Assembly (NCBI GenBank): GCA_017525605.1
Contig: JAFXSM010000011.1
Span: forward strand, 1-64,000
DNA from: Treponema sp.
GTDB lineage: Bacteria > Spirochaetota > Spirochaetia > Treponematales > Treponemataceae
Reading direction: 5' to 3'
Length of the DNA: 64,000 bases
Position numbers and translations under genes: made by a program. Shown in pieces: positions 8,292 to 16,994 of this stretch (positions are counted from its first letter, which is position 1; every line of letters begins with the position of its first letter). A model generated the notes under the pieces. The model saw nothing but the letters and a program-made list of their open reading frames with translations. It searched no databases and had not been told where the DNA came from.

Positions 8292-9389
8292 TTATTTAAC
8301 TACAACGTTGTATAGTCTGTCCAAATCGGCTTTCGAGAAATAGTCGATTTCGATTTTTCCCTTTTCGAGAGTGCCGTTAAGGACGACTTTCGTTCCGAAG
8401 ATTTCCATGAATTTCTGCTCGATTTCGGAAATGCCCGGGTCTTTCTGCGCAGGCGACTTCAGCTTGCGCTCAGAGCTTCCACTCCCCTCGCCGTTGTTCA
8501 GTTCGTTTGCAAGTTCCTCAGCTTTTCGGACGACCATTCCGCCATCGATAATTTTCTTGAAAAGCACACGGCGGTCATTCGAATCTTTCACGGCAAGAAG
8601 CGCGCGCGCGTGTCCGGCAGTCAATTTGCCTTCAACAAGGGCGTTCTGCATATCCTCCGGGAGCTTTAAAAGGCGGATTGCATTTGCGACTGTCGAACGG
8701 TTCTTTCCGACGCGGGCTGCAATCTGGTCCTGGCTAAGCCCCGAAATCTGCATGAGCTTGTAATACGCCTTCGCTTCCTCGATGTCGTTCAAGTCCGCAC
8801 GCTGAATGTTCTCGATGAGCGCGATTTCAAGCTTTTCCTGGTCGCTCTCGAATTTTCCGAGGCGCACAGGGACTTTTTCAAGCCCGACGATTTTTGCGGC
8901 GCGGGTTCTTCTCTCGCCCGAAATGATGTAGAAATTTCCGTCGCCGGCATCTTCGATTTCAATCGGCTGATGGATTCCGTGCTCGCGGATTGACTCTGCA
9001 AGCTCGTTCAGTTTATCCTCGTCGAATTCCGTTCTCGGCTGCTGCGGGTTCGGTTTCAGAAGGTTCACGTTCACGAAGAGCTGACCGAATTCGTCGGAAG
9101 AAATTCCGTCCGGAAGCTGATTTTTTTTCTGTGCAGGATTTTCAGATTTTTCGGAAGAAGAGATTGAAGAAGAATTTTCACTTTTGGAAACGATGTCAAA
9201 ACTCGGCTGCTCGATTTTTGCAGGCTCAGATTTCTGTTCAGTTTCCTGTTCTACTTTTTGTTCTGATTTCTGTTCTGTCTGTTCAATTTTCGCAGATTCT
9301 TTTTCAGTTTCAGCCTTTGTTCCTGCGATTTTCGGAGCGTTTTTGAAAAGGGCATTAACTCCGTTACCAAGCCCGAATTTCTTAGCCAC
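8292..9389 (-). CDS. parB: ParB/Spo0J chromosome partition protein (365 aa)
   Basis: DNA-binding CTPase of the chromosome segregation system. The ParB/Srx domain contains the GERRTRAAK and ENIQRADLN motifs used for CTP binding, followed by a helix-turn-helix (GLSQDQIAARVGKNRSTVANA) that reads parS. The first ~100 residues hold a basic start (MAKKFGLGNGVNALF) typical for contact with ParA, then a low-complexity Glu/Lys/Gln stretch. The C-terminus is the dimerisation region. The start overlaps the end of parA by eight bases, so the two are translationally coupled. Confidence 0.95.
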   Translation of the reverse strand: MAKKFGLGNGVNALFKNAPKIAGTKAETEKESAKIEQTEQKSEQKVEQETEQKSEPAKIEQPSFDIVSKSENSSSISSSEKSENPAQKKNQLPDGISSDEFGQLFVNVNLLKPNPQQPRTEFDEDKLNELAESIREHGIHQPIEIEDAGDGNFYIISGERRTRAAKIVGLEKVPVRLGKFESDQEKLEIALIENIQRADLNDIEEAKAYYKLMQISGLSQDQIAARVGKNRSTVANAIRLLKLPEDMQNALVEGKLTAGHARALLAVKDSNDRRVLFKKIIDGGMVVRKAEELANELNNGEGSGSSERKLKSPAQKDPGISEIEQKFMEIFGTKVVLNGTLEKGKIEIDYFSKADLDRLYNVVVK

Positions 9390-10134
9390 GGAGCATCACC
9401 TCATCTGCAAGCTGCTTGTAGCTCTTTGCGCCGACGCAGTTAGGGTCGTAGTCGCAAATCGCCTTGCCGTAAGAAGGGGCCTCCGAAAGGCGGACGTTTC
9501 TCGGAATCATCGTGTTGAAGACCGATTCGCCGTAATGCTCTTTCACAAGACGGACGACATCTTTCGCGAGGTTCGATTTTCCGTACATCGTGAAGAAGAT
9601 TCCGCCGATTTTCAGGTTCGGGTTTATCGATTTCTGAACCTGCTCGACCGTCTGAAGAAGAAGCGTGATTCCCTCAAGCGCGAAATACTCGCACTGCATC
9701 GGAACGAGAATCGCGTCGGAAGCGGCAAGACCGTTCAATGTAAGAAGCCCCAACGACGGAGGACAATCTATCAGAATGTAATCGTATTTTTTCCTGAACG
9801 GGTCCAGCGCGTTTTTAAGGAAGAATTCCCTGTTCTCCTGGTCAACAAGCTCAATTGCCGCGCCGGACAAATCGATTGAGGCACAGATTGCATCGAGGTT
9901 CTCGACGGCAGTGTGCTTCACGCATTCGCTAGAAGAAACGGAACCGGCCAGCAATTCATAAATCGTCGGTTTGTCCTTTGAAACTCCAATTCCGCTCGAC
10001 ATATTTCCCTGAGAGTCGAAATCGACGAGCAGAACTTTCTTTCCGGCACGCGCCATGTACGCACCGATGTTTATTGCAGACGTAGTTTTTCCGACTCCGC
10101 CTTTCTGATTAACAAATACGTAGATTTTTCCCAT
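9382..10134 (-). CDS. parA: ParA/Soj chromosome partition ATPase (250 aa)
   Basis: Deviant Walker A ATPase with KGGVGKTT near residue 10, DFDSQGN (A') near residue 40 and the Walker B-like ILIDCPPSLG near residue 120. Length is that of chromosomal Soj proteins without an N-terminal DNA-binding extension. It works with ParB downstream to segregate origins. The presence of parAB may mean that the origin is not far, but no dnaA or gidAB is in the window. Confidence 0.95.
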   Translation of the reverse strand: MGKIYVFVNQKGGVGKTTSAINIGAYMARAGKKVLLVDFDSQGNMSSGIGVSKDKPTIYELLAGSVSSSECVKHTAVENLDAICASIDLSGAAIELVDQENREFFLKNALDPFRKKYDYILIDCPPSLGLLTLNGLAASDAILVPMQCEYFALEGITLLLQTVEQVQKSINPNLKIGGIFFTMYGKSNLAKDVVRLVKEHYGESVFNTMIPRNVRLSEAPSYGKAICDYDPNCVGAKSYKQLADEVMLRG

Positions 10135-10163
10135 GCATTACATTCTATCAGACAATCCGACTC

Positions 10164-10181
10164 TGTGAAACGGTGTGAAAC
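10164..10181. promoter_or_regulatory. Paired parS-like half-sites before parA
   Basis: TGTGAAAC occurs twice, at 10164-10171 and 10174-10181, ten bases apart, which puts both on the same DNA face. The canonical parS is a palindrome of GTTTCAC and GTGAAAC; here the right half is repeated directly and the left half is missing. ParB or ParA autoregulation through this site is possible but unproven. Confidence 0.35.
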
Positions 10182-10220
10182 ATTGTTATTCAATTTTTGT
10201 TACATTAAACACACTTCAAC

Positions 10221-10928
10221 CTATATCAGATTCGCGAAGAACGTCATGAACACGACAGTCATCAGTCCGCAGACGGCAATTGCAAGCCCGCTCATCGCGC
10301 CCTCGACCTCGCCGATTTGAAGTGCCTTCGTCGTTCCGAGAGCGTGGCTGCAAGTTCCGATTGCAACTCCCTTCGCTACAGGCTCCGTTATCCTAAAGAA
10401 TTTTAGAATCTGCTCGCAGAATGTGTTTCCGGTGATTCCCGCAACGACAATCGAGCCGACCGTGATTCCGACGATTCCGCCGTACTGGTTCGACAGCGCA
10501 ATTCCGATTGCAGTCGTGATTGACTTCGGCAGAAGCGAGATATATTCAACGTGCCCCAAGCCGAACGCAAGGCAGCAGACAAAAAGCATCACGAAATTCG
10601 CAAGCGTTCCCGCGAAGATTCCGCCGACGACAGCCGCCCAGTTGTCCTTCAATTTCTGGAACTGCTCGTAAAGCGGAATCGCAAGGCAGACAGTGACAGG
10701 AGTTAGAAAGAACGAGAGGATTTTCGTGCTGTCGTTGTATTTCTGGATGTCGATTTTGAAAATTGCGACGAACGCGATTGAAATCACAGTCGCAACAAGC
10801 ATAGGATTGAAAACCGCAAGGCGGAGCTTTTTCTTCGCAAGGCAGCCGAGCGAATACGAGGCGATTGTCAGGACAAGCCCCATGCACGAAGACGACTCAA
10901 AAAATTCTTTAACGACCTGCATTTTCAT
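10221..10928 (-). CDS. lrgB: LrgB/CidB-family membrane protein (235 aa)
   Basis: Multi-pass membrane protein, all hydrophobic apart from short loops, with the family signature region LPKSITTAIGIALSNQYGG. LrgAB/CidAB proteins act in murein hydrolase control and, in some bacteria, in pyruvate uptake. That second role would suit a genome with pyruvate formate-lyase, but this is inference. The start overlaps the lrgA stop as ATGA. A second ATG six bases on has a slightly better distance to AGGAG. Confidence 0.92.
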   Translation of the reverse strand: MKMQVVKEFFESSSCMGLVLTIASYSLGCLAKKKLRLAVFNPMLVATVISIAFVAIFKIDIQKYNDSTKILSFFLTPVTVCLAIPLYEQFQKLKDNWAAVVGGIFAGTLANFVMLFVCCLAFGLGHVEYISLLPKSITTAIGIALSNQYGGIVGITVGSIVVAGITGNTFCEQILKFFRITEPVAKGVAIGTCSHALGTTKALQIGEVEGAMSGLAIAVCGLMTVVFMTFFANLI

Positions 10929-11338
10929 TTTCTCCTTTTTTGTGCAATTTCTGAATTTTCAACATTTTCAGCTTCGTTCATCCTGTTTTTTCTGTTTGAA
11001 ATGCGGATGATAATCTGCGTCGCCCAACCGGAAGCAACCATTATCACAACCGTGGAAGAAACTCCGACGACGAGGAAAAACAGCCAGTGCGCTTTCAAGA
11101 CCTCAATGTTCGCAAGAAGGGCGATTGCAGGCGCGATGAAGAAAATCGGCATGATTCCGAGAAGAAAATCGCCTGTCTCCTTCACTGCGGAAATCGGGCA
11201 GATTTTGAAATGGAGAGCGAAGAACATCAGCACAAGGCCGTAAATCGAAGCTGGAATCGGCAGAGGGATAAAATAGTTCAGAAGCTCGCCGACCATCGAA
11301 AATAATGCGATTAAAAAGAACTGTTTTACAAATTTCAT
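10925..11338 (-). CDS. lrgA: LrgA/CidA-family holin-like protein (137 aa)
   Basis: Four predicted membrane helices with the conserved stretch PIPASIYGLVLMF of LrgA/CidA proteins, and a charged C-terminal tail. It forms a two-gene operon with lrgB. No lytSR-type regulator is next to it. Confidence 0.9.
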   Translation of the reverse strand: MKFVKQFFLIALFSMVGELLNYFIPLPIPASIYGLVLMFFALHFKICPISAVKETGDFLLGIMPIFFIAPAIALLANIEVLKAHWLFFLVVGVSSTVVIMVASGWATQIIIRISNRKNRMNEAENVENSEIAQKRRK

Positions 11339-11421
11339 GGGAGAATCTTAGAACTTAAAGCGAATTGTGTTAATCTATGACATTGCTAAATTGATATTGC
11401 TAAATTCTTAAGGAGTAAAAA

Positions 11422-11847
11422 ATGGCAAAGAAAACCGACGTAAAATCTTATCTTTACGTAATCGGAATGGCACTCGTCGTAATCGGCTGCTTTCTTCCGT
11501 TGCTTTCAACTAGGTTCGGAGATTCGACAAGCGCGTTCAAAATCATCACGAAGGGAAGCGGCAGCGGTGTCGTGAGAGTCGGCGCGATTCTCGCAATGCT
11601 CGGCGCGGCGGCAGGTGTCGCACTCACGTTCGTCAGGGGCAAAATGTACAAGCTGATTGCTTTGGTCGTGTCGATTCTCGGCGGCCTCTACGTTTTCATG
11701 AACTACCTGAACCAGAGCGGTGCCGTAAAAGGAATCGCAAAACTCGCGGCAAAAGCTTCCGGCGCGACACCAGGAATCGGAATCATCCTCATCACAATCG
11801 GCTGGATTCTTGCACTTCTGGGATTCTTTTTCTCAAGAGAGAAATAA
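11422..11847 (+). CDS. Small four-helix membrane protein, function unknown (141 aa)
   Basis: I do not recognise a family. The protein has four hydrophobic segments (about residues 10-28, 50-70, 75-93 and 115-135) separated by short Gly/Ser/Lys-rich loops, and a basic N-terminus. AAGGAG lies upstream of the ATG. It precedes fabF by 27 bases on the same strand, so the two may be co-transcribed. An imperfect 14-bp direct repeat built on ATTGCTAAATT lies at 11382-11406 in front of it. Confidence 0.75.
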   Translation: MAKKTDVKSYLYVIGMALVVIGCFLPLLSTRFGDSTSAFKIITKGSGSGVVRVGAILAMLGAAAGVALTFVRGKMYKLIALVVSILGGLYVFMNYLNQSGAVKGIAKLAAKASGATPGIGIILITIGWILALLGFFFSREK

Positions 11848-11874
11848 ACGAAAAATTCAAATAGGAAAATGACA

Positions 11875-13143
11875 ATGGCTAACAATAAAAGAAGAATCGT
11901 AATCACTGGTCTTGGTGTGGTTTCTCCAGTGGGAAACACTGTTGAGGAGACTTGGGAGAGCGTAAAAAACGGAAAATGCGGTATCGGGAACATCACGCAG
12001 TTCGACCCGTCAAGGCTTTCTGTAAAAATCGCTGGCGAGGTGAAAAATTTCGACATCGAGCGGTACGGGCTTGAGAAAAAAGTGCTCAGGCAGAAGGCGA
12101 GATTCTCGCAGTTCTGTCTTGCAGCATCGGCACAGGCAGTTTCCGACGCGGGATATTCAGCGGAAACATTGAAGGACGAAAAATGCGGCGTGGCTGTCGG
12201 CTGCTGTCTTGGCGGACTTGAGACAATGGCGGAAGCATTCGCAAAGGTGGACGATCCGAATGCAGGCCCTGACAGAATGCCTCCGCTCACAACTCCGATG
12301 ATGATAACGAACGAAGCTGCCGCGAACGTCTGCATTCAGTTCGGCATAAAAGGATTCGGATGGGCATTGAACACTGCGTGCGCGTCTGGCTCGGACGCTC
12401 TCGGACTCGCGCTCGACATGATTCGCTCCGGCAGGGTCGATATGTGTCTCGCAGGCGGAACTGAGGCTGCCGTTACGGAATTCTCAATCGCCTCGTTCAT
12501 AAAGCTCCACGCTCTCGCAACGAAATTCAACGACTGCCCTGAAAAAGCTTCCCGACCGTTCGACAAGGACAGGGACGGATTCGTAATGGCAGAAGGAAGC
12601 GCGATGCTCATGCTTGAGGAACTTGAGCACGCGAAAAAGCGTGGCGCAAAAATCTACGCTGAGCTTGCAGGATTCGGAACGAGCAACGACGCTTACCACA
12701 TCACTTCGCCGCTCAAAGACGGAAGCGGCGCCGCAATGGCAGTGAAAAGCGCAATCGAGGACGCGGGAATCAAAGCCGAAGATGTCCAGTACTACAACGC
12801 GCACGGAACTTCTACGCACGCAAACGACAGCGGAGAAACTGCGATGCTCAAAAGCGTATTCGGCGAGCACGCAAAAAAACTCCACATTTCTTCCACAAAA
12901 TCGATGACTGGTCATCTTGTGGGTGTGGCCGGCGCAATCGAAGCCCTCTTCTGCGTGAAAGCGATAAACGACAATTTTGTCCCGCCTACAATCAACCTTG
13001 AGAACCCAGACATCGAAGGCGGCTGCGACCTCGACTACACACCGAACACCGGCGTGAAAGAGGAAATCAAAGTCGCGGCTTCAGCTTCCCTCGGATTCGG
13101 CGGCCACAACGGCTGCGTCATAATCAAGAAATTCGAAGAGTAG
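11875..13143 (+). CDS. fabF: 3-oxoacyl-[acyl-carrier-protein] synthase II (422 aa)
   Basis: Condensing enzyme of type II fatty acid synthesis, joining malonyl-ACP to a growing acyl-ACP. The Cys-His-His triad is visible: Cys169 in NTACASG, His310 in YNAHGTSTH and His347 in SMTGHLVG. Length is typical. The ATG at 11875 is preferred since AGGA lies eight bases upstream; the ATG two codons earlier is too close. The stop codon TAG touches the start of a MITE-like element at 13143. No other fab genes are adjacent. Confidence 0.95.
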   Translation: MANNKRRIVITGLGVVSPVGNTVEETWESVKNGKCGIGNITQFDPSRLSVKIAGEVKNFDIERYGLEKKVLRQKARFSQFCLAASAQAVSDAGYSAETLKDEKCGVAVGCCLGGLETMAEAFAKVDDPNAGPDRMPPLTTPMMITNEAAANVCIQFGIKGFGWALNTACASGSDALGLALDMIRSGRVDMCLAGGTEAAVTEFSIASFIKLHALATKFNDCPEKASRPFDKDRDGFVMAEGSAMLMLEELEHAKKRGAKIYAELAGFGTSNDAYHITSPLKDGSGAAMAVKSAIEDAGIKAEDVQYYNAHGTSTHANDSGETAMLKSVFGEHAKKLHISSTKSMTGHLVGVAGAIEALFCVKAINDNFVPPTINLENPDIEGGCDLDYTPNTGVKEEIKVAASASLGFGGHNGCVIIKKFEE

Positions 13144-13307
13144 GTTGAATATCGAATTAATGCAAGTTGTAAATGTGGAAACAAGCTCCCAGCGGGAACC
13201 TCCCCACGAAAACGGCAGTACCGCTTCGCGGTGGCTGAGTGTTTTCGTGGGGAGAACCCCGCTTCCGCTTGTTTCCACCATGCATTCTTAAAACTCGATA
13301 TTTGACC
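13143..13307. mobile_element. MITE-like palindromic element, copy 1 (165 bp)
   Basis: The ends are GGTTGAATATCGA and TCGATATTTGACC in inverse orientation. Inside these is a second inverted pair, GGAAACAAGC and GCTTGTTTCC, and a core stem CCCCACGAAAAC/GTTTTCGTGGGG, so nearly the whole element folds on itself. It codes for nothing. A second copy in reverse orientation is at 26817-27002. It begins at the last base of the fabF stop codon. No clear target site duplication is visible. Confidence 0.75.
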
Positions 13308-13322
13308 AATTAGATAAATAAA

Positions 13323-13361
13323 AAACGGATTTGTTTATTTCTAGATTAAACAAATCCGTTT
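13323..13361 (-). terminator. Terminator of the 173-aa lipoprotein gene
   Basis: AAACGGATTTGTTTA (13323-13337) pairs perfectly with 13347-13361, and on the minus strand six T follow. The stem sequence CGGATTTGT is shared with the terminator at 15422-15467. Confidence 0.8.
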
Positions 13362-13366
13362 GTAAA

Positions 13367-13888
13367 TCAATTAATTTTCACGTCGAAGATTTTTATATCG
13401 ACACCGCCATAGCCGCCGAAGGAATCGCTGCTGTAGTAATGGTTTTCGGCACTAAGTTTGGTCGGGTATGATTCGTTTTCTGGGAAAGAGGCAGAATAAG
13501 TTATTCCTATCAGGAAATCATCGAGTTCGCTGTGGTTCTGATAGCAGTTTTCAAAATATTCATAGATTTCCGAGATTGAAGAAAATCTGCCAACTGTGTT
13601 AGGCGTGAATTTTTCGCCGTCCAATGAAACCTCTTCCACCTCATCCTCAACAGAAATATTTCCGTCCACGACATGAACGGTCATTGGTGCCATTGAGTCG
13701 CCCAAAGCAAAAGTGTACGAGAACGAGTAAGATGATGGCTCTGTCCACGAACTTTTCTTTTCCGTAAAAAGCTCATAATCAGAAAACTTTATTCCGCGAA
13801 CAGATTCGTATTCATCTATTTCTGTGTCATCGGAACACGAAGAGAAGAGTGTCAAAAGCAAAACACAAAACGCAACAAGAATTTTCAT
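13367..13888 (-). CDS. Small lipoprotein, function unknown (173 aa)
   Basis: Signal peptide MKILVAFCVLLLTLFSSC with lipobox FSSC at residues 15-18, then a Ser/Asp/Glu-rich mature chain with beta-strand character. No family recognised. It lies directly downstream of the C10 protease lipoprotein on the same strand, 29 bases away, so the two are probably co-transcribed. In streptococci and Bacteroides, C10 proteases are often next to a small inhibitor; this gene occupies that place, but sequence similarity to such inhibitors is not visible by eye. Confidence 0.75.
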   Translation of the reverse strand: MKILVAFCVLLLTLFSSCSDDTEIDEYESVRGIKFSDYELFTEKKSSWTEPSSYSFSYTFALGDSMAPMTVHVVDGNISVEDEVEEVSLDGEKFTPNTVGRFSSISEIYEYFENCYQNHSELDDFLIGITYSASFPENESYPTKLSAENHYYSSDSFGGYGGVDIKIFDVKIN

Positions 13889-13917
13889 AACATTACCTCG
13901 AATATTAGTCAGTATAA

Positions 13918-15366
13918 TTATTTATACAGATTATAGAGCATCAAGTTATTATACTGATAATATCCTTTTTCACCATAGGTCTCTTCACTAGTTTTATCAG
14001 TATGCCATCCAGCCTTACGAGAGCTTTTAGCGTCAGACAAAGGTGTATTATTTGTATTAAAAAGACCGGATAAATAATATCCGCTTTTATTAAGGTTAGC
14101 CCAGCCAATATTTACATGAACGAAATCAGCATTACAAGTTTGTACGTAGGCATTAGAAGAATCATAAAGATCATATGTATAATTTGAATATGCATCTATA
14201 ACAAAATAGTGCCCACCAGAATAAGAATAGTTAGACCAATTTGAATTCTTTATTTTTGAACCAAATAGCTTAAAATATTTCCGATAACGGGTTTCTGTAC
14301 ATATGCTTTGAGACAAGATACAAACCAACTTATTACTATCAATTGAATTCGTTATGCAATTTAAATCATATTTACCATAAATATACGAAACACCTATCTT
14401 ATCAAGATAGGCTCTCATATCATTCATAGAAATAGAAGTTTGCTCGCCATACTTTGCATTGCAACCAACCCCAATTTCTCTTAAAAGAGCCTGTATCATT
14501 GTACGAGTTTCTCTTGAGCCCCCCCATATATCCGAAACATTTTTTTTACATGAGATTGAATTTAATGCACTCATTTTATCCCAATCATAAATTACATTGG
14601 AATAATTTGCCAAAGAACATGTTTTAAAAGGTTTTATCCTTGTAAAAATCTGACCAAGAGCAATAGCTCCACACCCTACAGGATAAGAATTGCCATCACC
14701 TATTTCAGAATTTACAACACTATTATATGGATACTCTTGAGTCCAATTTGTATAAAGTAAATTACTCTCATTCTTTTTATTACATACAAAATTTTTGAAT
14801 TTATAACTTCCTGTAGCAGCTTGTGCAGAAGGTGATAATGAACGTGAAAAATCAGTCTTGCTTAGTTCTCCCATTACGAAATCTGTATATTCAATATAAT
14901 TCTCAACAGCATCAATAAGCATAGCAGACAACTCATTGTCGCCAAATTCTGCATTTGGCAATATCGCCAAAACAGGTCCCAATCTTCTATCATTACTTGT
15001 AACAGCGAAACCAGTTTCACCAGTCTTATTGTTTACAATGTCACACACATAAACTTTAGATTCAGATTCTGACATTGCGTTTCGTGAAACCGAATTTTCA
15101 GAAAATTCAACCTTGTCAGATTCACTGATTGAAACGGTAAATTCATTTCCCAAAGAATCCGACAAAACATTCAGCATCTCTGATTCTGGAATTTCAGTCG
15201 ATGCACCACTTGAAATTATAGATTTCAATTCAAGTGCTCTCGAAGTTTCCAGCAAAGCAGAATCGGCATTATCTGAATCGGACACGGTTATATTCTCACA
15301 ACCTAAGAAAATAATTGCGAGAAGCAAAATAATAATTGAACTTGTTTTTTTTCGTAGTAGATTCAT
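13918..15366 (-). CDS. C10-family (streptopain-like) cysteine protease lipoprotein (482 aa)
   Basis: Secreted papain-fold protease. The signal peptide ends in lipobox FLGC (Cys23). A pro-region of about 170 residues follows. The catalytic domain starts with LLYTNWTQEYPYN, as in streptopain, with nucleophile Cys232 in YPVGCGAIALGQ and His386 in YSGGHYFVIDAY. The later NWGWGG-like motif reads NIGWANLNKSGYY. ATG at 15366 is chosen for AGGAG upstream and the signal peptide; the frame stays open to 15594 without meaning. The catalytic half is clearly richer in A and T than the neighbours, which suggests acquisition. It may degrade host or dietary protein at the cell surface. Confidence 0.88.
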   Translation of the reverse strand: MNLLRKKTSSIIILLLAIIFLGCENITVSDSDNADSALLETSRALELKSIISSGASTEIPESEMLNVLSDSLGNEFTVSISESDKVEFSENSVSRNAMSESESKVYVCDIVNNKTGETGFAVTSNDRRLGPVLAILPNAEFGDNELSAMLIDAVENYIEYTDFVMGELSKTDFSRSLSPSAQAATGSYKFKNFVCNKKNESNLLYTNWTQEYPYNSVVNSEIGDGNSYPVGCGAIALGQIFTRIKPFKTCSLANYSNVIYDWDKMSALNSISCKKNVSDIWGGSRETRTMIQALLREIGVGCNAKYGEQTSISMNDMRAYLDKIGVSYIYGKYDLNCITNSIDSNKLVCILSQSICTETRYRKYFKLFGSKIKNSNWSNYSYSGGHYFVIDAYSNYTYDLYDSSNAYVQTCNADFVHVNIGWANLNKSGYYLSGLFNTNNTPLSDAKSSRKAGWHTDKTSEETYGEKGYYQYNNLMLYNLYK

Positions 15367-15421
15367 AAAAAACTCCTTTTTTACATATGGTAACACCGTA
15401 AGCAACTTTTTTGCAAACAAA

Positions 15422-15467
15422 AAAACGGATTTGTCCAGTTTGAAACATTCTTGGACAAATCCGTTTT
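15422..15467 (-). terminator. Terminator of the radical SAM gene
   Basis: AAAACGGATTTGTCCA (15422-15437) pairs perfectly with 15452-15467. On the minus strand it is followed by seven T. It lies between the PflX-like gene and the protease gene. Confidence 0.8.
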
Positions 15468-15488
15468 GAAAAAAAAATTCCTTTTTTA

Positions 15489-16550
15489 TCAATTTTCCAC
15501 AAAGCCCTTCGACCAGTGCCAGACGGGTTTGGCGAGTTTGTAGGAGAACGGCTGGATTTTTTCGAAATCGGGGAGCCATTCGGTGTCTTGGCACAAGTCC
15601 TGGTAGAAAAGGTAGTCGAAGTCGTATGCCTCGATTAAATCGCGAAGGTCGTTGTCTTCACTTTCATTGACCAATCGGTTTTCGATTACGGACAAAGCCT
15701 TCTTCCGCCGTGCGTTTTCCTCGTCGGATTCCTTGAACGGAACGGGCGTATACTGCGACATGAGCGAGATAATCGCCTTGCCGTCCACGTTCTGATGAAG
15801 CCACTCAAGCACGTCCGCGGTCTCGAAGAATTTTCCGGGAAGGAAAAGATGTCGGACGATCACGCCGCTTTCGATTTTTTCTTTTTTTGAAGAAGGATTT
15901 GAAGAATCAGCGACTTCCACGATTTTTAAGGGATTCTTCGAAATCATGTATTCAATCGCTTTTTTTGCGACGGAAGGATAGTCGGCGGCAGAACAGAGGC
16001 TTTTTGAAAGCTCGGACGAGAGCGTTTTTAAATCTGGAAGATAGATTGAAACGAGACCGTCGAGCATTTCAAGGCTTTCAACCGAATCGTATCCGCTTGA
16101 GTTCCAGCAGACAGGAAGCGAAAGACCTTGCAGCTTCGCCTTTTCAAGCCCTTTCGCGATTGCAGGGACGTGGTGGCTTCCAGTTACGATGTTGATGTTT
16201 TCCGCACCGATTGACTGCAACTTCAAACAAATTTCCGCGAACTCGTCTGCCGAGACGTTTTTTCCCATTCCTTTCTGAGAAATCTGATAATTCTGGCAGA
16301 ACGCGCACCGTAAATTGCAGCCTGTCAAGAAAATCGTGCCGCTTCCGCCGTTCACTGTCAAAAGCGGCTCCTCACCGAAATGCAAACAGGCAACTGCAAG
16401 ACGGATTTCGCTCGGCTCCATGCAGAATCCGGCTTTGCGCTCGGAAACCGGAGTTGAAGAATCCCATGCAGTCCGCCCCACCCCGCAATTTCTCGGGCAG
16501 AGCTTGCATGAAGAATAAAAGTCCGTTTTCAAATTTTCACGCTGAATCAC
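15489..16550 (-). CDS. PflX-like radical SAM protein (353 aa)
   Basis: Radical SAM enzyme of the COG1313 type, related to pyruvate formate-lyase activating enzymes. The cluster motif CNLRCAFC supplies Cys78, Cys82 and Cys85, followed by QNYQIS. A second Cys set near the N-terminus (CKLCPRNC, residues 15-22) is typical of this group. The substrate is unknown; it is not the PFL activase, which is at 38881-39627. The start is GTG at 16550, overlapping the stop of the upstream gene as GTGA, so translation is coupled. Confidence 0.88.
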   Translation of the reverse strand: MIQRENLKTDFYSSCKLCPRNCGVGRTAWDSSTPVSERKAGFCMEPSEIRLAVACLHFGEEPLLTVNGGSGTIFLTGCNLRCAFCQNYQISQKGMGKNVSADEFAEICLKLQSIGAENINIVTGSHHVPAIAKGLEKAKLQGLSLPVCWNSSGYDSVESLEMLDGLVSIYLPDLKTLSSELSKSLCSAADYPSVAKKAIEYMISKNPLKIVEVADSSNPSSKKEKIESGVIVRHLFLPGKFFETADVLEWLHQNVDGKAIISLMSQYTPVPFKESDEENARRKKALSVIENRLVNESEDNDLRDLIEAYDFDYLFYQDLCQDTEWLPDFEKIQPFSYKLAKPVWHWSKGFVEN

Positions 16551-16954
16551 AAAACACCTTTTTCGAGAATGACGCTCATCATGTTCTGCAATGAGTCCAA
16601 ATCAACAGTCTCCGCCTCGAAATTCACGAAGTCGCGGAGATTCTCCCAGTCGTCGGCAGTCAGAACGTCAAGCACTTCCGAAATGTCGTTGTTCACGAAC
16701 GAATAGAACGCCTTGATTCTGTCAATGTTCGCCTCGCTCGGCTCGTTCGCCAAATCCTCGCTTGAAAGCACATAAGTGTTCAGCCAATACTCCGAAATCT
16801 GCCTTGCGATTCCAGGAACGTCCTTGTTGTAATTCTCAAAGAGCTTTGCAATCGCCTCGCACGCCCTTTTCCCGTCGTAATGGCCGCCATTGTTCGCACG
16901 GTCATATTTGATTGTCTTCTGAATGTCTGAATAAAATTTTTCGATAGTTGTCAT
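16547..16954 (-). CDS. Conserved hypothetical protein (135 aa)
   Basis: Acidic, helical, soluble protein with no signal peptide and no motif I recognise. Its last codons overlap the GTG start of the radical SAM gene. Gene coupling suggests a joint role, but nothing in the sequence says which. Confidence 0.75.
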   Translation of the reverse strand: MTTIEKFYSDIQKTIKYDRANNGGHYDGKRACEAIAKLFENYNKDVPGIARQISEYWLNTYVLSSEDLANEPSEANIDRIKAFYSFVNNDISEVLDVLTADDWENLRDFVNFEAETVDLDSLQNMMSVILEKGVL

Positions 16955-16994
16955 GGAAAAAAGATTAATGAGGAAAACGAAAATATGAAAGTGG

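Noticed and set aside
10135..10200. Canonical parS palindrome
   Set aside because: Only direct right-half sites are present; the left half GTTTCAC is missing.
15367..15594. N-terminal extension of the C10 protease frame
   Set aside because: It runs through a terminator into the preceding gene; the signal peptide and AGGAG place the start at 15366.
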